Assembly: GCF_029227915.1 (NCBI RefSeq)
Contig: NC_079877.1
Coordinates: 4,776,001 to 4,840,000, forward strand
Length of the DNA: 64,000 bases
Source: Hydractinia symbiolongicarpus
Lineage: Eukaryota > Cnidaria > Hydrozoa > Anthoathecata > Hydractiniidae
Direction of reading: 5' to 3'
The notes beneath the pieces were generated by a model that was not told the DNA's origin, searched no databases, and worked only from the letters and a program-made list of their open reading frames with translations. The position numbers were made by a program, and so were the translations under genes. Of the stretch, positions 34,601 to 48,349 are shown in pieces. Each line of letters starts with the position of its first letter. The first letter of the stretch is position 1.

Positions 34601-37278
34601 TGTTTTCATTTTTGATGAGACGCTGAATAAAAGCAGGTTAATCGCCGGCAAACGAAAACCTGCGATTTCCCGTAAATCCCGGACTCGGCCCGTATAGTCA
34701 AAAGTATACAAAGAAAGTACCCAGGGAGTAAAGTCATTTCCAGAACGATTTTTTAAATTATTTTTTCACCACTAAAACGCATAAGACTTGCAGTTTTTAA
34801 AAATGTTTTCATTTTTGATGAGACGCTGAATAAAAGAAGTTTAATCTCCGGCAAACGAAAACCCGCGATTTCCCGTAAATCCCGGGCTTGGCTCGTATAG
34901 TCAAAAGTATACAAAGAAAGTACCTAGGGAGTAAACTCATTTCCCGAACGATTTATTAAATTACTTTTTCACCACTAAAACGCATGAGACTTGTAGTTTT
35001 TAAAAATGTTTTCATTTTTGATGAGACGCTGAATAAAAGAAGTTTAATCGCCGGCAAACGAAAACCTGCGATTTCCCGTAAATCCTGGACTCAGCCCGTA
35101 TAGTCAAAAGTATACAAAGAAAGTATCCAGTGAGTAAACTCTTTTCCCAAACGATTTTTTAAATTATTATTTCACCACTAAAGCCCATGAGACTTGTAGT
35201 TTTTAAAAATGTTTTCATTTTTGATGGGACGCTGAATAAAAGAAGTTTAATCGCCGGCAAACGAAAACCTGCGACTTCCCGTAAATCCTGGAGTCGGCCT
35301 GTATAGTCAAAAGTATACAAAGAAAGTACCCAGGGTGTAAACTCATTTCCCGAACGATTTTTTAAACTATTTTTTCACCACTAAAACGCATGAGACTTGT
35401 AGTTTTCAAAAATGTTTTCATTTTTGATGAGACGCTGAATAAAAGAAGTTTAATCGCCGGCAAACGAACACCTGCGATTTCCGTAAATCCCGTACTCGGC
35501 CGGTATAGTCAAAAGTATACAAAGAAAGTACCCAGGGAGTAAACTCATTTCCCAAACGATTTTTTAAATTATTATTTCACCACTAAAGCCCATGAGACTT
35601 GTAGTTTTTAAAAATGTTTTCATTTTTGATGAGACGCTGAATAAAAGAAGTTTAATCGTCGGCAAACGAAAACCCGCAATTTCCCGTAAATCCCGGTCTC
35701 GGCCCGTATAGTCAAAAGTATACAAAGAAAGTACCCAGGGAGTAAACTCATTTCCCGAACGATTTTTTAAATTACTTTTTCACCACTAAAACGCATGAGA
35801 CTTGTAGTTTTTAAAAATGTTTTCATTTTTGATGAGACGCTGAATAAAAGAAGTTTAATCGCCGGCAAACGAAAACCTGCGATTTCCCGTAAATCCTGGA
35901 CTCGGCCCGTATAGTCAAAAGTATACAAAGAAAGTATCCAGGGAGTAAATTCTTTTCCCAAACGATTTTTTAAATTATTATTTCACCACTAAAGCCCATG
36001 AGACTTGTAGTTTTTAAAAATATTTTCATTTTTGATAAGACGCTGAATAAAAGAAGTTTAATCGCCGGCAAACGAAAACCTGCGACTTCCCGTAAATCCC
36101 GGACTCGGCCCTTAAAGTCAAAAGTATACAAAGAAAGTACCCAGGGTGTAAACTCATTTCCCGAACGATTTTTTAAACTATTTTTTCACCACTAAAACGC
36201 ATGAGACTTGTAGTTTTCAAAAATGTTTTCATTTTTGATGAGACGCTGAATAAAAGAAGTTTAATCGCCGGCAAACGAAAACCTGCGATTTCCGTAAATC
36301 CCGGGCTTGGCCCGTATAGTCAAAAGTATACAAAGAAAGTACCCAGGGAGTAAACTCATTTCCCGAACGATTTTTTAAATTACTTTTTCACCACTAAAAC
36401 GCATGAGACTTGTAGTTTTTAAAAATGTTTTCATTTTTGATGAGACGCTGAGTAAAAGAAGTTTAATCGCCGCAAACGAAAACCTGCGATTTCCCGTAAA
36501 TCCTGGACTCGGCCCGTATAGTCAAAAGTATACAAAGAAAGTATCCAGGGAGTAAACTCTTTTCCCAAACGATTTTTTAAATTATTATTTCACCACTAAA
36601 GCCCATGAGATTTGTAGTTTTTAAAAATGTTTTCATTTTTGATGGGACGCTGAATAAAAGAAGTTTAATCGCCGGCAAACGAAAACCTGCGACTTTCCGT
36701 AAATCCCGGCCTCGGCCTGCATAGTCAAAAGTATACAAAGAAAGTACCCAGGGTGTAAACTCATTTCCCGAACGATTTTTTAAACTATTTTTTCACCACT
36801 AAAACGCATGAGACTTGTAGTTTTCAAAAATGTTTTCATTTTTGATGAGACGCTGAATAAAAGAAGTTTAATCGCCGGCAAACGAAAACCTGCGATTTCC
36901 GTAAATCCAGTACTCGGCCCGTATAGTCAAAAGTATACAAAGAAAGTACCCAGGGAGTAAACTCATTTCCCAAACGATTTTTTAAATTATTATTTCACCA
37001 CTAAAGCCCATGAGACTTGTAGTTTTTAAAAATGTTTTCATTTTTGATGAGACGCTGAATAAAAGAAGTTTAATCGCCGGCAAACGAAAACCTGCGATTT
37101 CCCGTAAATCCTGGACTCGGCCCGTATAGTCAAAAGTATACAAAGAAAGTATCCAGGGAGTAAACTCTTTTCCCAAACGATTTTTTAAATTATTATTTCA
37201 CCACTAAAGCCCATGAGACTTGTATTTTTTAAAAATGTTTTCATTTTTGATGGGACGCTGAATAAAAGAAGTTTAATC
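31660..37278 (+). repeat. Tandem pair, 2,838-bp unit (14 monomers minus 4 bp)
   Basis: 31660-34440 recurs at 34498-37278. Shared markers in order: AAAGCAGGTTAATC (31795 and 34633 region), CTGGAGTCGGC, GAACACCTGCG, a GTCGGCAAACG monomer with CCGCAATTTCCC, CCCTTAAAGTCAAAAG, a monomer reading GCCGCAAACG with one G missing, CGGCCTCGGCCTGCATAG, and TCCAGTACTCGG. Divergence between the copies is low but clearly non-zero (for example GATTTATTAAATTAC only in the second copy). Confidence 0.85.
32213..32415 (+). repeat. Type G/H monomer (203 bp), first of region 2
   Basis: Carries AGTATCCAGGGAGTAAACTC followed by TTTTCCCAAACG (type H marker), TTATTATTTCACCACTAAAG then CCCATGAG, and GATGGGACGCTG (type G markers). 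AAAGCCCATGAG replaces AAAACGCATGAG from here on in about half the monomers and was not seen upstream of about 32.34 kb, so this monomer marks the entry into region 2. Confidence 0.8.
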
Positions 37279-39469
37279 GCCGGCAAACGAAAACCTGCGA
37301 CTTCCCGTAAATCCCGGACTCGGCCCGTATAGTCAAAAGTATACAAAGAAAGTACCCAGGGTGTAAATTCATTTCCCGAACGATTTTTTAAACTATTTTT
37401 TCACCACTAAAACGCATCAGACTTGTAGTTTTCAAAAATGTTTTCATTTTCGATGAGACGCTGAATAAAAGAAGTTTAATCGCCGGCAAACGAAAACCTG
37501 CGATTTCTGTAAATCCCGTACTCGGCCCGTATAGTCAAAAGTATACAAAGAAAGTACCCAGGGAGTAAACTCATTTCCCAAACGATTTTTTAAATTATTA
37601 TTTCACCACTATAGCCCATGAGACTTGTAGTTTTTAAAAATGTTTTCATTTTTGATGAGACGCTGAATAAAAGAAGTTTAATCGTCGGCAAACGAAAAAC
37701 CGCAATTTCCCGTAAATCCCGGTCTCGGCCCGTATAGTCAAAAGTATACAAAGAAAGTACCCAGGGAGTAAACTCATTTCCCGAACGATTTTTTAAATTA
37801 CTTTTTCACCACTAAAACGCATGAGACTTGTAGTTTTTAAAAATGTTTTCATTTTTGATGAGACGCTGAATAAAAGAAGTTTAATCGCCGGCAAACGAAA
37901 ACCTGCGATTTCTTGTAAATCCTGGACTCGGCCCGTATAGTCAAAAGTATACAAAGAAAGTATCCAGGGAGTAAACTCTTTTCCCAAACGATTTTTTAAA
38001 TTATTATTTCACCACTAAAGCCCATGAGACTTGTAGTTTTTAAAAATGTTTACATTTTTGATGAGACGCTGAATAAAAGAAGTTTAATCGCCTGCAAACA
38101 AAAACCTGCGATTTCCCGTAAATCCCGGACTCGGCCCGTATAGTGAAAAGTATACAAAGAAAGTACCCAGGGAGTGAACTCATTTCCCGAACGATTTTTT
38201 AAACTATTTTTTCACCACTAAAACGCATGAGACTTGTAGTTTTCAAAAATGTTTTCATTTTTGATGAGACGCTGAATAAAAGAAGTTTAATCGCCGGCAA
38301 ACGAAAACCTGCGATTTCCGTAAATCCCGGGCTTGGCCCGTATAGTCAAAAGTATACAAAGAAAGTACCCAGGGAGTAAACTCATTTCCCAAACGATTTT
38401 TTAAATTATTATTTCACCACTAAAGCCCATGAGACTTGTAGTTTTTAAAAATGTTTTCATTTTTGATGAGACGCTGAATAAAAGAAGTTTAATCGCCGGC
38501 AAACGAAAACCTGCGATTTCCCGTAAATCCTGGACTCGGCCCGTATAGTCAAAAGTATACAAAGAAAGTATCCAGGGAGTAAACTCTTTTCCCAAACGAT
38601 TTTTTAAATTATTATTTCACCACTAAAGCCCATGAGACTTGTATTTTTTAAAAATGTTTTCATTTTTGATGGGACGCTGAATAAAAGAAGTTTAATCGCC
38701 GGCAAACGAAAACCTGCGACTTCCCGTAAATCCCGGACTCGGCCCGTATAGTCAAAAGTATACAAAGAAAGTACCCAGGGTGTAAATTCATTTCCCGAAC
38801 GATTTTTTAAACTATTTTTTCACCACTAAAACGCATCAGACTTGTAGTTTTCAAAAATGTTTTCATTTTCGATGAGACGCTGAATAAAAGAAGTTTAATC
38901 GCCGGCAAACGAAAACCTGCGATTTCTGTAAATCCCGTACTCGGCCCGTATAGTCAAAAGTATACAAAGAAAGTACCCAGGGAGTAAACTCATTTCCCAA
39001 ACGATTTTTTAAATTATTATTTCACCACTAAAGCCCATGAGACTTGTAGTTTTTAAAAATGTTTTCATTTTTGATGAGACGCTGAATAAAAGAAGTTTAA
39101 TCGTCGGCAAACGAAAAACCGCAATTTCCCGTAAATCCCGGTCTCGGCCCGTATAGTCAAAAGTATACAAAGAAAGTACCCAGGGAGTAAACTCATTTCC
39201 CGAACGATTTTTTAAATTACTTTTTCACCACTAAAACGCATGAGACTTGTAGTTTTTAAAAATGTTTTCATTTTTGATGAGACGCTGAATAAAAGAAGTT
39301 TAATCGCCGGCAAACGAAAACCTGCGATTTCTTGTAAATCCTGGACTCGGCCCGTATAGTCAAAAGTATACAAAGAAAGTATCCAGGGAGTAAACTCTTT
39401 TCCCAAACGATTTTTTAAATTATTATTTCACCACTAAAGCCCATGAGACTTGTAGTTTTTAAAAATGTT
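36920..39469 (+). repeat. Block pair, 1,419 bp apart (7 monomers minus 2 bp)
   Basis: About 1.13 kb at 36920-38050 recurs at 38339-39469. Shared rarities: GTATTTTTTAAAAATG, GGGTGTAAATTCATTTC, CGCATCAGACTTG, TTTTCGATGAG, GATTTCTGTAAATC, ACGAAAAACCGC and GATTTCTTGTAAATCC. The density of shared private variants indicates a recent duplication. Confidence 0.85.
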
Positions 39470-39794
39470 TTCATTTTTGATGAGACGCTAAATAAAAGAA
39501 GTGTAATCGCCGGCAAACGAAAACCCGCGATTTCCCGTAAATCCCGGGCTTGGCCCGTATAGTCAAAAGTATACAAAGAAAGTACCCAGGGAGTAAACTC
39601 ATTTCCCGAACGATTTTTTATATTATTTTTTTACCACTAAACGCATGAGACTTGCAGTTTTCAAAAACATTTTCATATTTGATGGGACGCTGAATAAAAG
39701 AAATTTAATCGGCGGCAAACGAAAATCCGCGATTTCCCGTAAATCCCGGACTCGGCCCGCATAGTGAAAAGTATACAAAGAAAGTACCCAGGGA

Positions 39795-42700
39795 GTGAAC
39801 TCATTTCCCGAACGATTTTTTAAATAATTTTTTCACCAATAAAACGCATGAGACTTGTAGTTTTCAAAAATGTTTTCATTTTTGATGAGACGCTTGATGA
39901 AAGAGGTTTAATCGCCGGCAAACGAAATCCCGCGCTTTCCCGTAAATCCGGGGCTTGGCCCGTATAGTCGAATGTATACAGAGAAAGTACCCAGGGAGTA
40001 AACTCATTTCCCGAACGATTTTTTAAATTTTTTTTTCACCACTAAAACGCATGAGACTTGTAGTTTTCAAAAATGTTTTCATTTTTGATGAAACGCTTAA
40101 TGAAACAGGTTTAATCGCCGGAAAACGAAAACCCGCGATTTCCCGTAAATCCGGGGCTTGGCCCGTATAGTCGAATGTATACAAAGAAAGTACCCTGTGA
40201 CTAAACTCATTTCCAGAACGATTTTTTAAATTATTTTTTCACCACTAAAACGCATAAGACTTGTAGTTTTTAAAAATGTTCTCATTTTTGATGAGACGCT
40301 GAATAAAAGAAGTTTAATCGCCGGCAAACGAAAACCCGCGATTTCCCGTAAATCCCGGCTTGGGCCGTATAGTCAAAAGTATACAAAGAAAGTACCCAGG
40401 GTGTAAACTTATTTCCCGAACGATTTTTTTGAATTATTTTTTCACCACTAAAACGCATCACACTTGTAGTTTTCAAAAATGTTTTCATTTTTGATGAGAC
40501 GCTGAATGAAAGAAGTTTAATCGCCGGCAAACAAAAACCCGCGATTTCCCGTAAATCCCGGGCTTGGCCCGTATAGTCAAAAGTATACAAAGAAAGTACC
40601 CAGGGTGTAAACTCATTTCCAGAACGATTTTTTAAATTATTTTTTCACCACTAAAACGCATAAGACATGTAGTTTTTAAAAATGTTTTCATTTTTGATGA
40701 GACGCTGAATAAAAGAAGTTTAATCGCCGGCAAACGAAAACCTGCGATTTCCCGTAAATCCTGGACTCGGCCCGTATAGTCAAAAGTATACAAAGAAAGT
40801 ACCCAGGGAGTAAACTCATTTCCCAAACGATTTTTTAAATTATTATTTCACCACTAAAACGCATGAGACTTGTAGTTTTCAAGAATGTTTTCATTTTTGA
40901 TGAGACGCTGAATAAAAGCAGGTTAATCGCCGGCAAACGAAAACCTGCGATTTCCCGTAAATCCCGGACTCGGCCCGTATAGTCAAAAGTATACAAAGAA
41001 AGTACCCAGGGAGTAAACTCATTCCCAAAACGATTTTTTAAATTATTTTTTCACCACTAAAACGCATAAGACTTGTAGTTTTTAAAAATGTTTTCATTTT
41101 TGATGAGACAGTGAATAAAAGAAGTTTAATCGCCGGCAAACGAAAACCCGCGATTTCCCGTAAATCCCGGGCTTCGCCCGTATAGGCAAAAGTATACAAA
41201 GAAAGTACCCAGGGAGTAAACTCATTTCCCGAACGATTTTTTAAATTACTTTTTCACCACTAAAGCGCATGAGACTTGTAGTTTTTAAAAATGTTTTCAT
41301 TTTTGATGAGACGCTGAATAAAAGAAGTTTAATCGCCGGCAAACGAAAACCTGCGATTTCCCGTAAATCCTGGACTCGGCCCGTATAGTCAAAAGTATAC
41401 AAAGAAAGTATCCAGGGAGTAAACTCTTTTCCCAAACGATTTTTTAAATTATTATTTCACCACTAAAGCCCATGAGACTTGTAGTTTTTAAAAATGTTTT
41501 CATTTTTGATGGGACGCTGAATAAAAGAAGTTTAATCGCCGGCAAACGAAAACCTGCGATTTCCGTAAATCCCGTACTCGGCCCGTATAGTCAAAAGTAT
41601 ACAAAGAAAGTACCCAGGGAGTAAACTCATTTCCCAAACGATTTTTTAAATTATTATTTCACCACTAAAGCCCATGAGACTTGTAGTTTTTAAAAATGTT
41701 TTCATTTTTGATGAGACGCTGAATAAAAGAAGTTTAATCGTCGGCAAACGAAAACCCGCAATTTCCCGTAAATCCCGGCTTGGGCCGTATAGTCAAAAGT
41801 ATACAAAGAAAGTACCCAGGGTGTAAACTCATTTCCCAAACGATTTTTTAAATTATTTTTTCACCACTAAAACGCATGAGACTTGTAGTTTTCAAAAATG
41901 TTTTCATTTTTGATGAGACGCTGAATGAAAGAAGTTTAATCGCCGGCAAACAAAAACCCGCGATTTCCCGTAAATCCCGGGCTTGGCCCGTATAGTCAAA
42001 AGTATACAAAGAAAGTACCCAGGGTGTAAACTCATTTCCAGAACGATTTTTTAAATTATTTTTTCACCATTAAAACGCATAAGACTTGTAGTTTTTAAAA
42101 ATGTTTTCATTTTTGATGAGACGCTGAATAAAAGAAGTTTAATCGCCGGCAAACGAAAACCTGCGATTTCCCGTAAATCCTGGACTCGGCCCGTATAGTC
42201 AAAAGTATACAAAGAAAGTACCCAGGGAGTAAACTCATTTCCCAAACGATTTTTTAAATTATTATTTCACCACTAAAACGCATGAGACTTGTAGTTTTCA
42301 AGAATGTTTTCATTTTTGATGAGACGCTGAATAAAAGCAGGTTAATCGCCGGCAAACGAAAACCTGCGATTTCCCGTAAATCCCGGACTCGGCCCGTATA
42401 GTCAAAAGTATACAAAGAAAGTACCCAGGGAGTAAACTCATTTCCCGAACGATTTTTTAAATAATTTTTTCACCAATAAAACGCATGAGACTTGTAGTTT
42501 TCAAAAATGTTTTCATTTTTGATGAGACGCTTGATGAAAGAGGTTTAATCGCCGGCAAACGAAATCCCGCGCTTTCCCGTAAATCCGGGGCTTGGCCCGT
42601 ATAGTCGAATGTATACAGAGAAAGTACCCAGGGAGTAAACTCATTTCCCGAACGATTTTTTAAATTTTTTTTTCACCACTAAAACGCATGAGACTTGTAG

Positions 42701-45068
42701 TTTTCAAAAATGTTTTCATTTTTGATGAAACGCTTAATGAAACAGGTTTAATCGCCGGAAAACGAAAACCCGCGATTTCCCGTAAATCCGGGGCTTGGCC
42801 CGTATAGTCGAATGTATACAAAGAAAGTACCCTGTGACTAAACTCATTTCCAGAACGATTTTTTAAATTATTTTTTCACCACTAAAACGCATAAGACTTG
42901 TAGTTTTTAAAAATGTTCTCATTTTTGATGAGACGCTGAATAAAAGAAGTTTAATCGCCGGCAAACGAAAACCCGCGATTTCCCGTAAATCCCGGCTTGG
43001 GCCGTATAGTCAAAAGTATACAAAGAAAGTACCCAGGGTGTAAACTTATTTCCCGAACGATTTTTTTGAATTATTTTTTCACCACTAAAACGCATCACAC
43101 TTGTAGTTTTCAAAAATGTTTTCATTTTTGATGAGACGCTGAATGAAAGAAGTTTAATCGCCGGCAAACAAAAACCCGCGATTTCCCGTAAATCCCGGGC
43201 TTGGCCCGTATAGTCAAAAGTATACAAAGAAAGTACCCAGGGTGTAAACTCATTTCCAGAACGATTTTTTAAATTATTTTTTCACCACTAAAACGCATAA
43301 GACATGTAGTTTTTAAAAATGTTTTCATTTTTGATGAGACGCTGAATAAAAGAAGTTTAATCGCCGGCAAACGAAAACCTGCGATTTCCCGTAAATCCTG
43401 GACTCGGCCCGTATAGTCAAAAGTATACAAAGAAAGTACCCAGGGAGTAAACTCATTTCCCAAACGATTTTTTAAATTATTATTTCACCACTAAAACGCA
43501 TGAGACTTGTAGTTTTCAAGAATGTTTTCATTTTTGATGAGACGCTGAATAAAAGCAGGTTAATCGCCGGCAAACGAAAACCTGCGATTTCCCGTAAATC
43601 CCGGACTCGGCCCGTATAGTCAAAAGTATACAAAGAAAGTACCCAGGGAGTAAACTCATTCCCAAAACGATTTTTTAAATTATTTTTTCACCACTAAAAC
43701 GCATAAGACTTGTAGTTTTTAAAAATGTTTTCATTTTTGATGAGACAGTGAATAAAAGAAGTTTAATCGCCGGCAAACGAAAACCCGCGATTTCCCGTAA
43801 ATCCCGGGCTTCGCCCGTATAGGCAAAAGTATACAAAGAAAGTACCCAGGGAGTAAACTCATTTCCCGAACGATTTTTTAAATTACTTTTTCACCACTAA
43901 AGCGCATGAGACTTGTAGTTTTTAAAAATGTTTTCATTTTTGATGAGACGCTGAATAAAAGAAGTTTAATCGCCGGCAAACGAAAACCTGCGATTTCCCG
44001 TAAATCCTGGACTCGGCCCGTATAGTCAAAAGTATACAAAGAAAGTATCCAGGGAGTAAACTCTTTTCCCAAACGATTTTTTAAATTATTATTTCACCAC
44101 TAAAGCCCATGAGACTTGTAGTTTTTAAAAATGTTTTCATTTTTGATGGGACGCTGAATAAAAGAAGTTTAATCGCCGGCAAACGAAAACCTGCGATTTC
44201 CGTAAATCCCGTACTCGGCCCGTATAGTCAAAAGTATACAAAGAAAGTACCCAGGGAGTAAACTCATTTCCCAAACGATTTTTTAAATTATTATTTCACC
44301 ACTAAAGCCCATGAGACTTGTAGTTTTTAAAAATGTTTTCATTTTTGATGAGACGCTGAATAAAAGAAGTTTAATCGTCGGCAAACGAAAACCCGCAATT
44401 TCCCGTAAATCCCGGCTTGGGCCGTATAGTCAAAAGTATACAAAGAAAGTACCCAGGGTGTAAACTCATTTCCCAAACGATTTTTTAAATTATTTTTTCA
44501 CCACTAAAACGCATGAGACTTGTAGTTTTCAAAAATGTTTTCATTTTTGATGAGACGCTGAATGAAAGAAGTTTAATCGCCGGCAAACAAAAACCCGCGA
44601 TTTCCCGTAAGTCCCGGGCTTGGCCCGTATAGTCAAAAGTATACAAAGAAAGTACCCAGGGTGTAAACTCATTTCCAGAACGATTTTTTAAATTATTTTT
44701 TCACCATTAAAACGCATAAGACTTGTAGTTTTTAAAAATGTTTTCATTTTTGATGAGACGCTGAATAAAAGAAGTTTAATCGCCGGCAAACGAAAACCTG
44801 CGATTTCCCGTAAATCCTGGACTCGGCCCGTATAGTCAAAAGTATACAAAGAAAGTACCCAGGGAGTAAACTCATTTCCCAAACGATTTTTTAAATTATT
44901 ATTTCACCACTAAAACGCATGAGACTTGTAGTTTTCAAGAATGTTTTCATTTTTGATGAGACGCTGAATAAAAGCAGGTTAATCGCCGGCAAACGAAAAC
45001 CTGCGATTTCCCGTAAATCCCGGACTCGGCCCGTATAGTCAAAAGTATACAAAGAAAGTACCCAGGGA
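39795..45068 (+). repeat. Tandem duplication, 2,637-bp unit (13 monomers minus 2 bp)
   Basis: Two adjacent copies, about 39795-42431 and 42432-45068. Shared rarities: TTTAAATAATTTTTTC, CGCTTGATGAAAGAGG, GTATACAGAG, GCCGGAAAACG, TGTGACTAAAC, TTTTTTTGAATT, CGCATCACACTTG, AAACTTATTTCCC and GAGACAGTGAATAAAAG. Very few differences are visible (for example GTAAGTCCCGGG near 44.61 kb). Both copies carry the same 102-codon minus-strand frame, which is not considered a gene. Confidence 0.9.
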
Positions 45069-46906
45069 GTAAACTCATTCCCAAAACGATTTTTTAAATT
45101 ATTTTTTCACCACTAAAACGCATAAGACATGTAGTTTTTAAAAATGTTTTCATTTTTGATGAGACGCTGAATAAAAGAAGTTTAATCGCCGGCAAACGAA
45201 AACCTGCGATTTCCCGTAAATCCTGGACTCGGCCCGTATAGTCAAAAGTATACAAAGAAAGTACCCAGGGAGTAAACTCATTTCCCAAACGATTTTTTAA
45301 ATTATTATTTCACCACTAAAACGCATGAGACTTGTAGTTTTCAAGAATGTTTTCATTTTTGATGAGACGCTGAATAAAAGCAGGTTAATCGCCGGCAAAC
45401 GAAAACCTGCGATTTCCCGTAAATCCCGGACTCGGCCCGTATAGTCAAAAGTATACAAAGAAAGTACCCAGGGAGTAAACTCATTCCCAAAACGATTTTT
45501 TAAATTATTTTTTCACCACTAAAACGCATAAGACTTGTAGTTTTTAAAAATGTTTTCATTTTTGATGAGACAGTGAATAAAAGAAGTTTAATCGCCGGCA
45601 AACGAAAACCCGCGATTTCCCGTAAATCCCGGGCTTCGCCCGTATAGGCAAAAGTATACAAAGAAAGTACCCAGGGAGTAAACTCATTTCCCGAACGATT
45701 TTTTAAATTACTTTTTCACCACTAAAGCGCATGAGACTTGTAGTTTTTAAAAATGTTTTCATTTTTGATGAGACGCTGAATAAAAGAAGTTTAATCGCCG
45801 GCAAACGAAAACCTGCGATTTCCCGTAAATCCTGGACTCGGCCCGTATAGTCAAAAGTATACAAAGAAAGTATCCAGGGAGTAAACTCTTTTCCCAAACG
45901 ATTTTTTAAATTATTATTTCACCACTAAAGCCCATGAGACTTGTAGTTTTTAAAAATGTTTTCATTTTTGATGGGACGCTGAATAAAAGAAGTTTAATCG
46001 CCGGCAAACGAAAACCTGCGATTTCCGTAAATCCCGTACTCGGCCCGTATAGTCAAAAGTATACAAAGAAAGTACCCAGGGAGTAAACTCATTTCCCAAA
46101 CGATTTTTTAAATTATTATTTCACCACTAAAGCCCATGAGACTTGTAGTTTTTAAAAATGTTTTCATTTTTGATGAGACGCTGAATAAAAGAAGTTTAAT
46201 CGTCGGCAAACGAAAACCCGCAATTTCCCGTAAATCCCGGCTTGGGCCGTATAGTCAAAAGTATACAAAGAAAGTACCCAGGGTGTAAACTCATTTCCCA
46301 AACGATTTTTTAAATTATTTTTTCACCACTAAAACGCATGAGACTTGTAGTTTTCAAAAATGTTTTCATTTTTGATGAGACGCTGAATGAAAGAAGTTTA
46401 ATCGCCGGCAAACAAAAACCCGCGATTTCCCGTAAATCCCGGGCTTGGCCCGTATAGTCAAAAGTATACAAAGAAAGTACCCAGGGTGTAAACTCATTTC
46501 CAGAACGATTTTTTAAATTATTTTTTCACCATTAAAACGCATAAGACTTGTAGTTTTTAAAAATGTTTTCATTTTTGATGAGACGCTGAATAAAAGAAGT
46601 TTAATCGCCGGCAAACGAAAACCTGCGATTTCCCGTAAATCCTGGACTCGGCCCGTATAGTCAAAAGTATACAAAGAAAGTACCCAGGGAGTAAACTCAT
46701 TTCCCAAACGATTTTTTAAATTATTATTTCACCACTAAAACGCATGAGACTTGTAGTTTTCAAGAATGTTTTCATTTTTGATGAGACGCTGAATAAAAGC
46801 AGGTTAATCGCCGGCAAACGAAAACCTGCGATTTCCCGTAAATCCCGGACTCGGCCCGTATAGTCAAAAGTATACAAAGAAAGTACCCAGGGAGTAAACT
46901 CATTCC
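43257..46906 (+). repeat. Tandem duplication, 1,825-bp unit (9 monomers minus 2 bp)
   Basis: 43257-45081 recurs at 45082-46906, beginning at the monomer with CATAAGACATGTAG and containing ATTCCCAAAACG, GAGACAGTGAATAAAAG, GGCTTCGCCCGTATAGG and the CACCATTAAAACG monomer. It duplicates the 3' part of the second 2,637-bp copy, so it happened after that event. Confidence 0.85.
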
Positions 46907-48349
46907 CAAAACGATTTTTTAAATTATTTTTTCACCACTAAAACGCGTAAGACTTGTAGTTTTTAAAAATGTTTTCATTTTTGATGAGACAGTGAATAAA
47001 AGAAGTTTAATCGCCGGCAAACGAAAACCCGCGATTTCCCGTAAATCCTGGGCTTCGCCCGTATAGGCAAAAGTATACAAAGAAAGTACCCAGGGAGTAA
47101 ACTCATTTCCCGAACGATTTTTTAAATTACTTTTTCACCACTAAAGCGCATGAGACTTGTAGTTTTTAAAAATGTTTTCATTTTTGATGAGACGCTGAAT
47201 AAAAGAAGTTTAATCGCCGGCAAACGAAAACCTGCGATTTCCCGTAAATCCTGGACTCGGCCCGTATAGTCAAAAGTATACAAAGAAAGTATCCAGGGAG
47301 TAAACTCTTTTCCCAAACGATTTTTTAAATTATTATTTCACCACTAAAGCCCATGAGACTTGTAGTTTTTAAAAATGTTTTCATTTTTGATGGGACGCTG
47401 AATAAAAGAAGTTTAATCGCCGGCAAACGAAAACCTGCGACTTCCCGTAAATCCCGGACTCGGCCCGTATAGTCAAAAGTATACAAAGAAAGTACCCAGG
47501 GTGTAAACTCATTTCCCGAACGATTTTTTAAACTATTTTTTCACCACTAAAACGCATGAGACTTGTAGTTTTCAAAAATGTTTTCATTTTTGATGAGACG
47601 CTGAATAAAAGAAGTTTAATCGCCGGCAAACGAAAACCTGCGATTTCCGTAAATCCCGTACTCGGCCCGTATAGTCAAAAGTATACAAAGAAAGTACCCA
47701 GGGAGTAAACTCATTTCCCAAACGATTTTTTAAATTATTATTTCACCACTAAAGCCCATGAGACTTGTAGTTTTTAAAAATGTTTTCATTTTTGATGAGA
47801 CGCTGAATAAAAGAAGTTTAATCGTCGGCAAACGAAAACCTGCGATTTCCCGTAAATCCTGGACTCGGCCCGTATAGTCAAAAGTATACAAAGAAAGTAT
47901 CCAGGGTGTAAACTCATTTCCCGAACGATTTTTTAAATTATTTTTTCACCACTAAAACGCATGAGACTTGTAGTTTTCACAAATGTTTTCATTTTTGATG
48001 AGACGCTGAATGAAAGAAGTTTAATCGCCGGCAAACAAAAACCCGCGATTTCCCGTAAATCCCGGGCTTGGCCCGTATAGTCAAAAGTATACAAAGAAAG
48101 TACCCAGGGTGTAAACTCATTTCCAGAACGATTTTTTAAATTATTTTTTCACTACTAAAACGCATAAGACTTGTAGTTTTTAAAAATGTTTTCATTTTTG
48201 ATGAGACGCTGAATAAAAGAAGTTTAATCGCCGGCAAACGAAAACCTGCGATTTCCCGTAAATCCTGGACTCGGCCCGTATAGTCAAAAGTATACAAAGA
48301 AAGTACCCAGGGAGTAAACTCATTTCCCAAACGATTTTTTAAATTATTA